Assembly: GCF_003576645.1 (NCBI RefSeq)
Contig: NC_044924.1
Coordinates: 5,456,184-5,520,183 of the forward strand
Origin: Ipomoea triloba
Taxonomy: Eukaryota; Streptophyta; Magnoliopsida; Solanales; Convolvulaceae
Reading direction: 5' to 3'
Length of the DNA: 64,000 nt
Positions 11,730-22,465 of the stretch are shown piece by piece (position 1 is the first letter of the stretch; each line of letters opens with the position of its first letter). A program made the translations under genes and the position numbers. The notes below the pieces were generated by a model, which ran no database searches, was not told the origin of the DNA, and saw nothing but the letters and a program-made list of their open reading frames with translations.

Positions 11730-12538
11730 TAGAGAGAGAGAGAAATTTTTTATATTTAGAAGAAACTTTTAACTTAGACCAAAAAATGATAAATACGTAA
11801 TTGAATAAAATTAGTAGATTTTCGGTCACCTGGAAAAAGAATCTAATATATCTTCAAGTAAGATTTACATCATGGAATGTGAATTCCATTAACATGAACT
11901 TTTCCAAGAAAAAAATTGTACCAGAATAATTTTCCAATCTTTTAAATTTCTAGAAAAATTCAAACTTTCTACCAAACCTCCTCTAAATGTTCACATTATT
12001 AAGTTATATAGAAAAATAATTAGTGGAAAATTTTTCTCCTATGACTTACCCACTAATACAAATAAATGGGCACAATTTCAAAGTCACGCAGTCATGGCCA
12101 AATGAAGCCACTCAAGACCGGCAGTAATTCAACCATTGAAAATTTATATTTTATTATTTCTTGGATTCTTCTACTCGGTTTAGTGGGTTTACAGTTTACG
12201 GGCAATTTCTGATATATCGACCAAAACACCAATAAGTCTAAATGCAATTAAATTCAATGTTGAATCATTCAAAATGTTGTTATATTATATATCTAATGTA
12301 ATTACAATTTTATCTGCCTGCCTCTTTGTGCTTAGATTATTCGATAACATTTGCAACTTCAAAATTTTCAAATGATGTACTTTTGACCCTTTCAAATTAT
12401 CTTAAATCTTAGTATGTACTTAATCCAAAACAAGACAATGTATATATGCATGCTTATTCATACTCTCAATTCAAATAATTTTCCTCAGAGCATGCTTTCT
12501 TTCCTATAGTAAGTTCATACTTGGAATCATATAATTCT
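11391..12538. other. Intergenic with (TA)n tract and shared module
   Basis: A (TA)n microsatellite lies at 11688-11727, followed by (GA)n. From about 11830 to 12530 runs the intergenic module also present at 5.0-5.5 (inverted), 25.2-26.4 and 62.9-63.25 kb. No coding content. Confidence 0.65.
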
Positions 12539-12749
12539 TGATGACTTAGATGAATTCGATGATTTTTGGAGCAATTTGAATGCATGTAGAGTCAATGGGA
12601 GCTTAGAAGAAACTATGAAGATGAGAGAAATACCTCTTGAAGAACCAAAGAGTGGTGCTTTTAATGGTCTTGGTCATTTGGACAAACAAAGGCAAAATTG
12701 GAGCAAAAGAGCAAGAAGTTGAGATTCCCGCACAATTAGTCCACTGCTC

Positions 12750-12785
<36 letters not shown>

Positions 12786-13977
12786 CATATCTGTGTAGGA
12801 ATGTCCAAATCAAGTGATTTTTATATAATTGGAAAGCTAACTTGAAGGGCTACAACTTTGATGAAGACAACAAACGCTAATTCAAAGGATTTAGGGGTGA
12901 AAATTAGCCTAGAAGATGGACAATGTGCACAGAAATCCTTCCCGCAGGTGGCCGCAATTGTGGCCACGGGTCTGGCCACGCCCGTGGCCACTGGGCAGTA
13001 TGCCCGTGGCCACTGGGCAGTATGCCCGTGTTTCTGTCCACGGGCTCGGCCACACCCGTGGCCAGCCTCCCTTGCTTGTATTTAACCAGCCATTTTAACT
13101 TGGTTCCGACTCATTTTAGAACCCTAGCTTCTCTCTTTCATTTTCTTTGATATTTTTAGGTTAGATTAAACTTATATTTAGGTTCCTAAACATTTTGAAA
13201 TCTTGGATTTCAAGGATTTCATATCCATTTTCACTAGATAAGTTTTTCTTCTCTTTATTTCATTTCTTGCAATTTACTTTCTTATTTTATTGCTTTGATC
13301 TTTATCTTGTGTTTGTTATGGAATTCCTTGTTGATTATGAATCTTGTGTTATTTTTCATTATGCTTATGTGTGATTAGTTCTCCTTGGAGGGAGGTAGGG
13401 ATGTAGGCTAGGTATTTGATGGATGATTTTGAATTGGTTAATGAAAGTTGAGACATGACTTTGATGTTGTTGATTGACATGATTATTTGAGTCCTGATTA
13501 GGGAGTGACAACCTAATCTTAGTTGAAGGAGTTGATCAACCATACTTCACCTTTGAAAAAAGGGGAGTGTGTGATGTTATGTACACCAAGTGTTTGATGA
13601 AATGCCTCTTAGACATTCTTGAGTCATGAGAATGTCTTTGAATGTTTTAGGAGTGTGGGATGACTTTGAGAGAGGCTTCCCTATTATTATATGACATCTA
13701 TCATCTTTTGGTCCCCAATTTGGTTTCAATATCTTGACCTACCTTTAGTTCCTATCTACATCCACTTTATTATCAATTGTTTTCATTATAGTTTGTTGTT
13801 CGAGATTGTGTTTGTATCCAAATCAACCCTTCGATTTAGCTAGATTTTCATAAGGAACATTAGTATCTTATGCTTGGAACACTAAAGCTCTACTAATATC
13901 GCTAATCCTTGTGAGAACGATATCCGGTGTAAGGACACCCTCTTACACATCCACTCACCCAAAAGACTACTTCATCA
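12539..13977. mobile_element. Probable solo LTR, about 1.44 kb, imperfect target duplication
   Basis: The ends are TGATGACTTAG and ACTACTTCATCA, giving TG..CA and a short inverted repeat TGATGA/TCATCA. The flanking pentamers are ATTCT and ATTGT, one mismatch. Length (1439 bp) and organisation match the solo LTR at 31.0 kb, including GAGAACGATA near the right end. It holds a T-tract (12751-12783) and a GC-rich block of GTGGCCAC words (about 12948-13070). In paralogous copies the two flanking sequences lie several hundred bases apart, so a flank deletion or recombination between two elements accompanied this locus. Confidence 0.6.
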
Positions 13978-14818
13978 ATTGTTCTTCATTAAAATGACGA
14001 CTTGAATATTGACGTTATCAACATATTTTTTCAAAACAGTATCTATTATTATTATTTAATGTTGTTTCAAACTAATTGTGTTGATGCATGGTCTAACAAT
14101 ATAATAATATAAAATAAAAAGAAGCTATCCAAACAATGCATATTGTATTCTCTCTTTTGTCAAGAGACCTTGACAGTTGACATTATATAGCTATTCCAAA
14201 TTTCCATGCAAAATATAGAAAGTCAATTTATCAATAAAAATACGACGGCGTATTCTTTTACACCTCATTATATTTTCTTTAATGTTTATATAATAAAAAC
14301 AAATATTATTATATGTTGAAAGGGCTAGCTCAACATCTTTGCCAGAATTAAACCAATTTATGTCAACGTTTTAATATTGAATTATTTGGTCTTCAATTAT
14401 ATTTTGTTTTCATATGATTAAGCACTATAAGGTTAATTACTTATTTATGTTGTAATTTAATTTTAGTGTACTGTGAAAATTATAATTAGAAAATTGCTCC
14501 ATATATCTATTAAATTTTATTAAAGGTATAATTTATTTATCGAAAATTTTGACTTAGAAGGACAATAGACCGCTCCTGTTGACGGTATTAGCTAAAAGAG
14601 AATGTCATATACCAATCTTAGGTTAAAAAAGAGAGGGGTAATTTTGTCTCATGAGTATATTTTTTATTCCTAAAATTCATGGAAATAAAATCCAAGGGGG
14701 CATGAGATTCTAATTCCATGAAAATGAGGGAATTCCAATTTCCTACCACCAAAAGAAGGAATTTAGTTGGTTTCAGAATTAAGTGGGAATGAAATTTAAA
14801 TTCCTTCCAACCAAACGC
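13978..14818. other. Intergenic module
   Basis: This is the module beginning with TTCATTAAAATGACGACTTGA, also present at 42.05, 52.77 and (inverted) 40.95 and 57.69 kb. At about 14640-14815 is a sequence resembling 57.08-57.27 kb (words such as CCATGGAA/TTCCATG and CCAACCAAACGCC), probably a decayed MITE. It abuts the BBE-A fragment directly. No gene. Confidence 0.55.
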
Positions 14819-14937
14819 CTTGGGGGTACAAATATTTCTTGAATAACTTCTATCGGCTTGCGAGAGTGAAGGCTTTGGTAGATCCAAATAACTTCTTTAG
14901 GGATGAACAGAGCCTTCCAGTTTCATCTCCAGTTTGA
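14819..14937 (+). pseudogene. 3'-terminal fragment of BBE-A (39 codons)
   Basis: The sequence repeats the last 39 codons of BBE-A from WGYKYFLNN through the stop at 14935-14937, with no differences I can see, and continues into a copy of the BBE-A 3' flank to about 15345. The offset to BBE-A is a constant 6874 bp through the stop. The 5' junction is abrupt, after ACCAAACGCC. It is non-functional by truncation. Near-identity points to a recent duplication of the gene's tail. Confidence 0.92.
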
Positions 14938-15354
14938 TAGCAGAAATTTATGTTGTTTGCAAACTCAGCTCTAATCTGAGGTTAATTTGTGTTTGGATTA
15001 ATTCTACCGGTAGCACGCGCCATGCTGCATGCTTAGTATAAAGTATCTGTCAATCTTTTCGTCTGATTTGAAATAGGAATCTAGTTGTCCTCGCAATACA
15101 TAATAGTTTAACTAGTATTACAAATGAAATTAATTAGTATTACATGTGGATTTTATTATCCAACATGGCGTGTTTATCAGAATTTTCATTCAATATTATA
15201 TGTTAGAATTGAAGAAAATTCTAACCAACTTACGGTCCATTATTTATTTTTAATGTAAAAATTGCGATTTTTTACAAAATATCAACCAATATTATATTTA
15301 TGTTGTATGTTGATCAGAACTAGTAAGGAAACAAAACTAAAAATTTTATCTAAG

Positions 15355-15799
15355 GGGTCACACTTGTGTGAGACCGTCTTACGGATCCTTACCCGTGAGA
15401 CGGGTCGGAGCATCATGCAAATGTCATACTTATATGTGCAAATGTCATACTTATATGCTTGAATATAATACTAATTAGGAGTACAATTTTTGTTACTTAT
15501 AAGAGAAAAAGTATTATATTTTCATAATAAGTAATGTTGACAAGTACCCCTCACTTATAAGGGAAAATATAATACTTTTGAGGCAAAATATGATACTTTT
15601 AATTCGAAATATAAAAGTATTGTATTTTCCCTTAAAAGTATTACATTTACCCTTATAAGTAACAAAATTTTTATTTCTGATTAGTATTATATTTGAACAT
15701 ATAAGTATGACATTTGTGCGTATAAGTATTACATTTTCATCTTGGTCCGATCCGATCCGACCCGTCTCACGGTGAGACGGTCTCACACAAGTTTTTGCC
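15355..15799. mobile_element. MULE-type MITE, copy 1 (445 bp)
   Basis: The element starts GGGTCACACTTGTGTGAGAC and ends in the complement of GGCAAAAACTTGTGTGAGAC. It is flanked by an exact 9-bp duplication TTATCTAAG (15346-15354 and 15800-15808). The paralogous site next to BBE-A (around 8490-8500) is continuous without it. The interior is a long fold-back of TTATAAG/TAATACT words with no coding. The 9-bp target duplication and the long terminal inverted repeats fit Mutator-like elements. It is oriented opposite to the copies at 20.3 and 37.9 kb. Confidence 0.85.
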
Positions 15800-15808
15800 T
15801 TATCTAAG

Positions 15809-16997
15809 ATATATTCTAAAGTGTATACTGCGCATAACACATGAAATATGACAGTGATATCTTATAGCACTTGTGTGACTCTTCTTAATCTTTCTTAGAT
15901 ATCTTCTAGATTACTCCCTGACTACGATGTGCGACAAAATCGGACAAATAGCCCGTTTTCTTCACCAAGATAATAATCAAAATAAAAATCAAGACTCCAT
16001 GAGAACAGACCACAACGAATGATGGAATACCAGCGGCTAGGATTACAATATTTACGTTAGAATTACACTTTGTAAGTATCACAATTTCACCTACAAGTAT
16101 TACAATATTTATCGCTAGCTAGTAAAAATCATTTTATCCTAAATAGTATCAAAATTTGAGAGTTAATTCCATTTTTGGTCCTAGATTTATAGGTGACAAT
16201 CCACTTTAAGTCCATTTTTATTAGAACATCCACTTTTGGTCCTAATATTATTGTGACATAACTATTTTCCTTTATCAACAAAACAGTTAAAATATCGTTA
16301 AATACAAGGGCATTTCGCTCTTCAATTATGGATGTTTTCAAAAAAAAAAAAAACATAAAAAATACAGCGGTTCAACATACTTTGTATAAAAAAGATTAAA
16401 ATGTCTTTGTATTTGACGATATTTCGAAGATTTTTTTTTATGAAGGACTAAAAATGATCATGCCGCAATAATACTAGTACCAAATGATGTTGTTCTAATA
16501 AAAAAGGACTAAAAGTGAATTGTCACCCATAAATCTAAGACCAAAAATGAAATTTACTCAAAATTTGATATATAAACACTACAATATCTATTATAATTAA
16601 TAGTTGATTTATTTCAAACTGGATGGTACTAAAAGTTTTGTAATATATATTATAATTTATATCATGAGTAACAAGCAATTATCATAGACTTACCGATTGT
16701 GTGACTTGTATAATTTTTATTATGCGAATAAAGAACTTTATCATTGACTCACATACATGAGAATAAAAAACTTTATTATTGATCAACAATAATTTAAATT
16801 ACAAAGTACAGAAACAAAGTAATGTATTTTGAAGAATACAAAGATCAGAGTATGTGTTTATTCCTATGACATGCATGGATGATAAAGGATAAATTTGCAA
16901 TAACAACAATACAAAGAGAGGGAAACTGAATAATTTTATTGTAACTAGAATGCAGAAGAGTCATATATAAATGTTGTGTCGGCAATGATGAATTCGG
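15809..16997. other. Intergenic between MITE copy 1 and BBE-C
   Basis: It contains ATTACAATATTTA-rich sequence (16035-16110 and 16560-16670) shared with 38.4-38.7, 41.4-41.8, 47.57-47.81 and 58.1-58.5 kb. Between them is an interrupted stretch, 16130-16560, with inverted words around TTTTGGTCCTAGATTTAT and ATAAATCTAAGACCAAAA, likely a fold-back element. The last ~280 bp are the 3' flank of BBE-C, with AATAAA on the minus strand at 16935-16940. Confidence 0.55.
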
Positions 16998-18599
16998 TCA
17001 GAGTGGAGATGAAAGTGGAATAATGCTCTGTTCACTCCTGAAGAAGTTATCTGGATCTACCAAAGCCTTCACTTTGGCAAGCTTATAGAAGTTATTCATG
17101 AAATATTTATATCCCCAAGAACTTGCCTGAGCTAGGCTGGTTGTCCCCACCAAATTGTTTTGTCCCAGGTCAAAATCCCTGTAATTGGAGTAGGATTCTC
17201 TGGGATTGTTGGAAACATAGGGAGTCAAGTAATCGTAAAGTTTCCGCATCCATGAGAGATGCTTCTCAGCCGCCAGTTGGCCGACTTCGTCCCATCCATT
17301 GGTGTATCCGAGGAAAAATAGGTTACCTGCCCTGTGTGGATAAGGCGTTTCTGAGGGCGAAATCTCATCCATTATCCCTCCATAGGGAATAAGCTGCATT
17401 TGCGGCCCGTTGATGTCTTCTTCTTTAAACAGTTCTAACATCCCTTGGAAAGTTTGGGGGGTAAAGGGGCGTTTGGCGTAGTCGGACTTGATCTTGTAGC
17501 TCTGTTTGAGATTGAAGGAGCGGTTGAGTAGGCTGTCGACGGGGAAGTGATAGGTTACGGAGTTGATCCAACTCATCTCCGTTAAGTCGGATTTGGTGAC
17601 GCCCAATTCTGGAAATCCTTTCTGCATCATGGCTAGCAAGGCTTCGGATCTTCCGAGGTATAGTGCACTGAACAAACCCTCTACTGTTATCCCCCCATTG
17701 GTAGTAGTAGTGTTGGTGTTTTGTAGGAGGACTCTGAGGTATAGGTTTCTGTCGGCCTTGTTGGCGAAAAACTGCCATTTATACAATAGGTTGGTTAAGT
17801 TTTGTTCGGGGATTTTGGAAATGTTGAATACCGTGACGGTTTCAGGCACGGGAACCAGTTCCAGTTTCCAGGCGAGTATGACGCCGAAGCTAGCGCCCCC
17901 GCCGCCCCTGATAGCCCAGAAGAGATCCTCCCCCATGGATTTCCGGTCCAGGATTCTCCCGTTAACATCCATGATTCGGGCGTCAATCACGTGGTCCGCC
18001 GCCAACCCATATTTTCGCAACAACATCCCGTACCCGCCGCCGCTGATGTGGCCACCCGTGCCCACCGTGGGACAAATACCCGCCGGAAAAGCTAAAGTGT
18101 CGCTCTTATTAGCAATGCTATAATAGAGTTCACCTAGCGTGGCTCCGGTTTGGACCCACGCCGTCTTCTCCCCAACGTTAACCTCGATCGACCGGAACTT
18201 GATCAAGTCGAGAATGGCAAAGGGGAGGCTGGAAACAAAGGAAAGGCCCTCATAATCGTGGCCGCCGCTTCGGGTCCTGAGCTGGATGTTATACTTTCGG
18301 GAGCAAATGAGTGCAGCTCGGACGTGGGATTCCCGTAAAGGTGTGATGATGACTACAGGTTTGGGGGTTCCGGGCCCCGTGAACCTGGAATTCTGGGCGG
18401 ACATATTCAGGATGGGCAAGAATGATGGGCTGTTGGGAGTGTAGACTACCTGAGAGGTGGCATTATTTCTGATCTTGCTGGAAAGACAGTACACAAAATC
18501 TTGATGGGCATGAATGCTACTGCAGGCTGCTGGGAAACAAATTAAGGAGAAAACAATGGAAATAAATGCTACAACGACACAACACTTTGGGGTTTTCAT
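16998..18599 (-). CDS. BBE-C: intact BBE-like FAD-linked oxidase
   Basis: A 533-residue intronless frame. I start it at the ATG at 18597-18599 (MKTPKCC), not the in-frame ATG at 18656. The paralogs begin at the aligned MK(S/I)P, and the TATA box at 18666-18673 would leave no leader for the upstream ATG. The signal peptide covers residues 1-27. FAD anchors are His114 and Cys176, with Val179 at the oxygen gate and the GGH..GGGYG segment conserved. By alignment, Tyr116 follows the His, and Gly431 occupies the position that is Glu428 in BBE-A. The C-terminal NYRDFD motif is present. It is close in sequence to BBE-B and BBE-F. It is probably a secreted oxidase of unknown substrate. Nothing in the frame looks damaged. 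Confidence 0.95.
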   Translation of the reverse strand: MKTPKCCVVVAFISIVFSLICFPAACSSIHAHQDFVYCLSSKIRNNATSQVVYTPNSPSFLPILNMSAQNSRFTGPGTPKPVVIITPLRESHVRAALICSRKYNIQLRTRSGGHDYEGLSFVSSLPFAILDLIKFRSIEVNVGEKTAWVQTGATLGELYYSIANKSDTLAFPAGICPTVGTGGHISGGGYGMLLRKYGLAADHVIDARIMDVNGRILDRKSMGEDLFWAIRGGGGASFGVILAWKLELVPVPETVTVFNISKIPEQNLTNLLYKWQFFANKADRNLYLRVLLQNTNTTTTNGGITVEGLFSALYLGRSEALLAMMQKGFPELGVTKSDLTEMSWINSVTYHFPVDSLLNRSFNLKQSYKIKSDYAKRPFTPQTFQGMLELFKEEDINGPQMQLIPYGGIMDEISPSETPYPHRAGNLFFLGYTNGWDEVGQLAAEKHLSWMRKLYDYLTPYVSNNPRESYSNYRDFDLGQNNLVGTTSLAQASSWGYKYFMNNFYKLAKVKALVDPDNFFRSEQSIIPLSSPL

Positions 18600-18960
18600 T
18601 TTCCTATCCTGAGCTGATATGATTGTTGATTGAATATAATGATTTATCCATCCCATGGAGAATTATATTTATAGGCATTGGAGACGCGTAAATATTTTGA
18701 CTATGAAGATTTTATAGGTTACACAATACACGTGCTCCACTTTTATTGAATTAATTAAACATGAAAAGTAAAAAAAATTAAAGAGACTTTTGTTTACAAG
18801 TGATCGAAAATGTAATCCACATTGTGCATGCACCTTTAATCTTACTTAATTTTGTGATTTATAATCTTTTGACATGATGACCACTTCAAACACCTAGGTC
18901 GTTAGATCTTTCATCTAAACGGTTGATAGGAGTTCACACATCCGAACCGGACTATATATA
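18600..18960 (-). promoter_or_regulatory. Promoter of BBE-C
   Basis: TATAAATA is on the minus strand at 18666-18673. Further upstream are the shared words of the BBE promoter module (GACTATGAAGATTTTA, CACTTTTATTGAATTA, GATCTTTCATCTAAAC). The module ends near a short (TA)n tract at about 18953-18962 beside CCGGACTATATATA. Confidence 0.65.
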
Positions 18961-19059
18961 TATGGAATGGTTCACGTGCAAAGAGTCATCTCGATGTATG
19001 GAGTTTATATCTTAATGTTATCTTATACTCTTCTGCGTGTATATATAATCTTAACCATA

Positions 19060-19310
19060 TAAGTATCAATGTTCATGTGAGAACTTATGGACAAATCCAA
19101 ACCATGATCAGCAAGATCTAATGGATGAGAAGAAGTAAAAAAAATGAGCTGGATTATTTTTATAAATATTATTAATTTTTAAAATATGCAAGGTTATTTT
19201 CATAAATATTACAAAAGTTTTGTTTATTTTCAACCATTAGATCTACTAGATCAATGATGTTGATTTGTCTACAATTCTCACCTAAGAAATAGCTCTCACC
19301 TGATTAAGGA
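19060..19310. mobile_element. GTGAGAAC-type MITE, decayed copy
   Basis: Terminal words GTGAGAAC..ACAAATCCAAACCAT and the inverse ATTTGTCTACAATTCTCACC bracket about 230 bp. Related copies lie at 25.57-25.92, 25.93-26.16 and partly at 61.45-61.61 kb. The interior shares GATCTAATGGATGAGAA and TTTTCATAAATATTA. No coding; superfamily not determined. Confidence 0.5.
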
Positions 19311-19379
19311 CATCATATTTTAATGTTTACCGGTGTGTATTAGTTAGCATGCAATGTACAAATTCTGTATTCCACCAAC

Positions 19380-19452
19380 ATTTGAACATATGACTTTTTT
19401 GGTTACGTGACTTCGTCCATAAATTTGGCTATAAGTTATAAGCATTAGAGAG

Positions 19453-19489
<37 letters not shown>

Positions 19490-19725
19490 GGTGGGAGAAA
19501 ATGAAAAGGAGAAATGAAGTGTTAATATATAATAATAGGAGGCGACTTTGAATCATGATTCTGTGAATACTGTAGAATAACTTTTGAGTTTTCTTGTTGA
19601 AGAAACATAACAATGACTTTTAGTACCCAAAAAAAACAACAAACATCATGATATCTTCTAGAACAAATACAAATTACTTCATAAATTCAAAGTTGATAAT
19701 TATTTTTCAAACGTGTATAATGTTG
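19380..19725. repeat. Recurrent intergenic module (GTTACGTGACTTCGTCC...)
   Basis: Module copies occur here, continuing past the insertion at 20975, and at 30.72-31.02, 34.54-34.80 (inverted), 43.1-43.66, 44.21-44.37 (inverted, partial), 48.98-49.35 and 61.96-62.32 kb. Shared words include GAAGAAACATAACAATGAC and TTCATAAATTCAAAGTTGA. It has a T-tract at 19457-19488. It is part of the duplicated gene-plus-flank unit. Confidence 0.7.
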
Positions 19726-20030
19726 TGGGATGTTTGGTTCATGGAATTGGTTAGGAATGGAATAGCATTCCTTGGAATGACCTATTCCATTGTTTGTTTT
19801 GTTCATTTTATCATGGGAATGACATTCCAAGGAATGAGCTGTTACCTTTGCAAAGGGAAAAGCCATTCCTTGGGGGCCTATGGTATTAGCTATTCCCATT
19901 CTCTTGGGAATAGCTTTTGCATGATAAATACCAAAAATACCCTTTGTACATTATTTAATATTTATATTTAATAAATATAATGTATTATATAAATGTATAT
20001 ATTTAATTAATTATAATCTTTACCTATCAA

Positions 20031-20054
20031 TACATACATACATACATACATACA

Positions 20055-20127
<73 letters not shown>

Positions 20128-20135
20128 ACACACAA

Positions 20136-20183
<48 letters not shown>

Positions 20184-20208
20184 TATTATTATTATTATTA
20201 TTATTATT
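20031..20208. repeat. Compound microsatellite (CATA)n-(TA)n-(AAT)n-(ATT)n
   Basis: Four simple motifs follow each other inside the 1249-bp insertion. The adjoining AAT and ATT runs (20138-20208) form a near-perfect palindrome. More (TTA)n flanks the nested MITE at 20267-20294 and 20716-20774. Confidence 0.95.
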
Positions 20209-20294
20209 ATGCATACACACACACATGTGTATTTGTTTATATGAGTTGTCAATTATTATCATCATCATTATTATTATTATTATTATTATTATTA

Positions 20295-20715
20295 GGCAAA
20301 AACTTGTGTGAGACCGTCTCACCGTGAGACGGGTCGGGTCATGATGCAAATATAAAACTTATATGCACAAATGACATACTTATATGCTCAAATGTAATAC
20401 TAATCATGAATAAATTTTTTTTTTTACTTATTAGGGTAAATGTAATACTTTTAAGGGAAAATATAATACTTTTACATTTCGATTTAAAAGTATTACATTT
20501 TTCCTCAAAAGTATTATATTTGACCTTATAAGTGAGAGGCACTTGTCAACATTACTTATTATGAAAAATGTATTACTTTTTATCTTATAAGTAACAAAAA
20601 TTGTATTTTTGATTAGTGTTATATTTGAGCATATAAGTATGAGATTTGCACCTATAAGTATGACATTTGCATGGTGCTTTGACCCGACCCGACCCGTCTC
20701 ACACAAGTGTGACCC
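20295..20715. mobile_element. MULE-type MITE, copy 2 (421 bp), nested
   Basis: It starts GGCAAAAACTTGTGTGAGAC and ends AAGTGTGACCC, the same termini as the copies at 15.4 and 37.9 kb. It sits in a (TTA)n tract, so the 9-bp duplication TTATTATTA on both sides is compatible but not informative. The interior shows the same TAATACT/AGTATTA fold-back. Confidence 0.8.
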
Positions 20716-20774
<59 letters not shown>

Positions 20775-21477
20775 GTATAAGGGTATTTATGTCTTTAAAA
20801 CCTATTCCATTTCCATTCCTTTAACCAACCAAACACTGGAATACAATTCTTAAAGTCTATTCCTTCAACGAACCAAACAATATTATATAATTTATATTCT
20901 ATTCCTTACCTATTCCATTCCTTGTGGAATAGCATTCATATTCCCTCCAAATTCATTCCGTGAACCAAACGTGCTGTTGGAGATTTATATAGTAATTGTA
21001 TGTTTGAGCATTTCAAACGTGTTATTAAATAAATAATAATTTTCATAGAAAAAAAATTAAATAATATTTAAGAATTGTGAGGTTAAATATTATTTTATGT
21101 TTAGAGAAAATTTTATTAAGAGTTATTTTTTTTTTAAAATTATTAAGAGATTTAATATTTGAGAAAAGAAAGAGAAATATTGCATCTCGTGCATGAATAT
21201 TAATAACAATATTACTATTGTAAAAAAAAAATCTACCCAGCTAAATCTTTCCAAAACAACTCGTGCACATGATTTGACCACTAGAGTATTGCTCAATACT
21301 ACATCAAAAGGAATCCTAAGAATATTATTTGTATCAATTTAATTTTATTATGGGGATAAAAATATATGAGAAGGCTTGTTTTCATTGCAATCTAAAAATA
21401 TACATTGATGAAATCTAACTTGTGACTCTAACTGACAAAGGATCACAAGTTTATAATAATGGGGTAAACTAGCCTAA

Positions 21478-22039
21478 GGTCCTGTTTGGTAAATAATTAG
21501 TCTATCAACCAATTTTGGCTTATTTGACCACTATTAGTTGTTTGGTTAATAAGCTTTTTGTAACTCCAAAATGCTAAAATTCAAAAGGCTACTGATAGGG
21601 AATATATCCTGGGATTACCGCTATACGTATTTTTGGCGTTTATACGGTATCGGGTACGGGTCTAGGGGGCCTATATAAGGGACCCTAGCCCTTCAAGTTA
21701 AGGACTTTTTTCCCTTTCTCTCCTTCTCTCTAAAGAGATCCTAAATGGCCTAGCTCTCTCTTCTCTCTAATGGACTCAAGATCAATAAATAAAAGAGATG
21801 ATTTGGCCTAAATTCTTCCATTGATTTCATACTTTACATACAATATAATACATTGGATAATTAATCCATATTAGCTACTCAAAGCAGTCTTTTCAATTAG
21901 CTTTTTGAGAAAAGAAATTATAACAATCAGCTATCAGCTAACAGCTAATTTATCAAACAACTTTCTACAATCAGCTAATATTATCAACAAATCATACCTT
22001 CTAACCCAAACAGCCAACAGTCATTTACCAAACAGGGCC
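21478..22039. mobile_element. Tourist-like (PIF/Harbinger) MITE with nested insertion
   Basis: Termini are GGTCCTGTTTGGTAAAT and the complement of GGCCCTGTTTGGTAAAT. TAA stands on both sides (21475-21477 and 22040-22042). The paralogous site at about 40290-40320 reads CTAAATGTTCCCTAGCTG without it. GG(T/C)CCTGTTTGG with a TAA duplication is typical of Tourist-like elements. A 281-bp insertion interrupts it. Confidence 0.8.
21593..21873. mobile_element. Short LTR-like insertion (281 bp) inside the Tourist MITE
   Basis: It is flanked by the exact 5-bp duplication GCTAC (21588-21592 and 21874-21878). It begins TGATAGGG and ends CCATATTA. It carries a TATA-like TATATAA at 21672-21678, followed by a T/C-rich stretch, as promoter-bearing LTRs do. 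Size suggests the solo LTR of a small TRIM-type element. The right end is TA rather than the canonical CA, so the class is tentative. Confidence 0.6.
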
Positions 22040-22465
22040 TAAATGTTCATAGCTGCCCCACTCAAATTAAGAAGGTCAATAAAAAGGTTTGACAATGAGT
22101 CAAATTATAAATTTTAGGATTAACAAATCAACTGTCTAACTAACTTGGCTAGGATAATTGTCCTCTTTTTTTTTTCTTTAATTTTTTTTTTTTGGGTTTC
22201 TTACCTACTCAATTTGAGAAACGAAGAAATAGAAAAATCTCTTGAATTAACTTTACTAAAGATTTTGACAAGAAAGTAGAATCTCCTAGATTAACATTAT
22301 GAAAAGTTAAAATGGCAAAGAAATGAACAGAAAGTTAAAGTTCTAAAGTTATAACGATAAGTTGGAACTTGGAACCTAAAAAGGTGATCAGAAAGTTTAA
22401 CTACCTTCTAAAGTTATGTAATGAATCATATTGCAAAATAAATTACGGAAAACTTTAACTATGTA

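Larger units (their letters stand above)
19726..20974. mobile_element. 1249-bp insertion with GTTTGGTTCA terminal inverted repeats
   Basis: The ends read GGATGTTTGGTTCATGGAAT and the complement of GCACGTTTGGTTCACGGAAT. The word TGTTG stands on both sides (19721-19725 and 20975-20979). The paralogous site at about 43500 reads straight through (ATAATGTTGGAGATTTAT), so the insertion is bounded to within the TGTTG word, and a 3-5-bp target duplication is likely. Inside are microsatellites and a nested MULE MITE. The superfamily is uncertain; a 3-bp duplication would fit PIF/Harbinger. Confidence 0.75.

Noticed and set aside
15355..15799. CRISPR-like or regulatory palindrome array
   Set aside because: The palindromes are the fold-back interior of a MITE with terminal inverted repeats and a 9-bp target duplication.
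18600..18656. In-frame ATG giving BBE-C a 19-residue N-terminal extension
   Set aside because: It lies within ~10 nt of the TATA box, and the paralogs start at the aligned downstream ATG just before the hydrophobic signal.
20007..20349. Open frames over the microsatellite at 20.0-20.3 kb
   Set aside because: Translations are runs of Ile, Tyr, Asn and Val from simple repeats.
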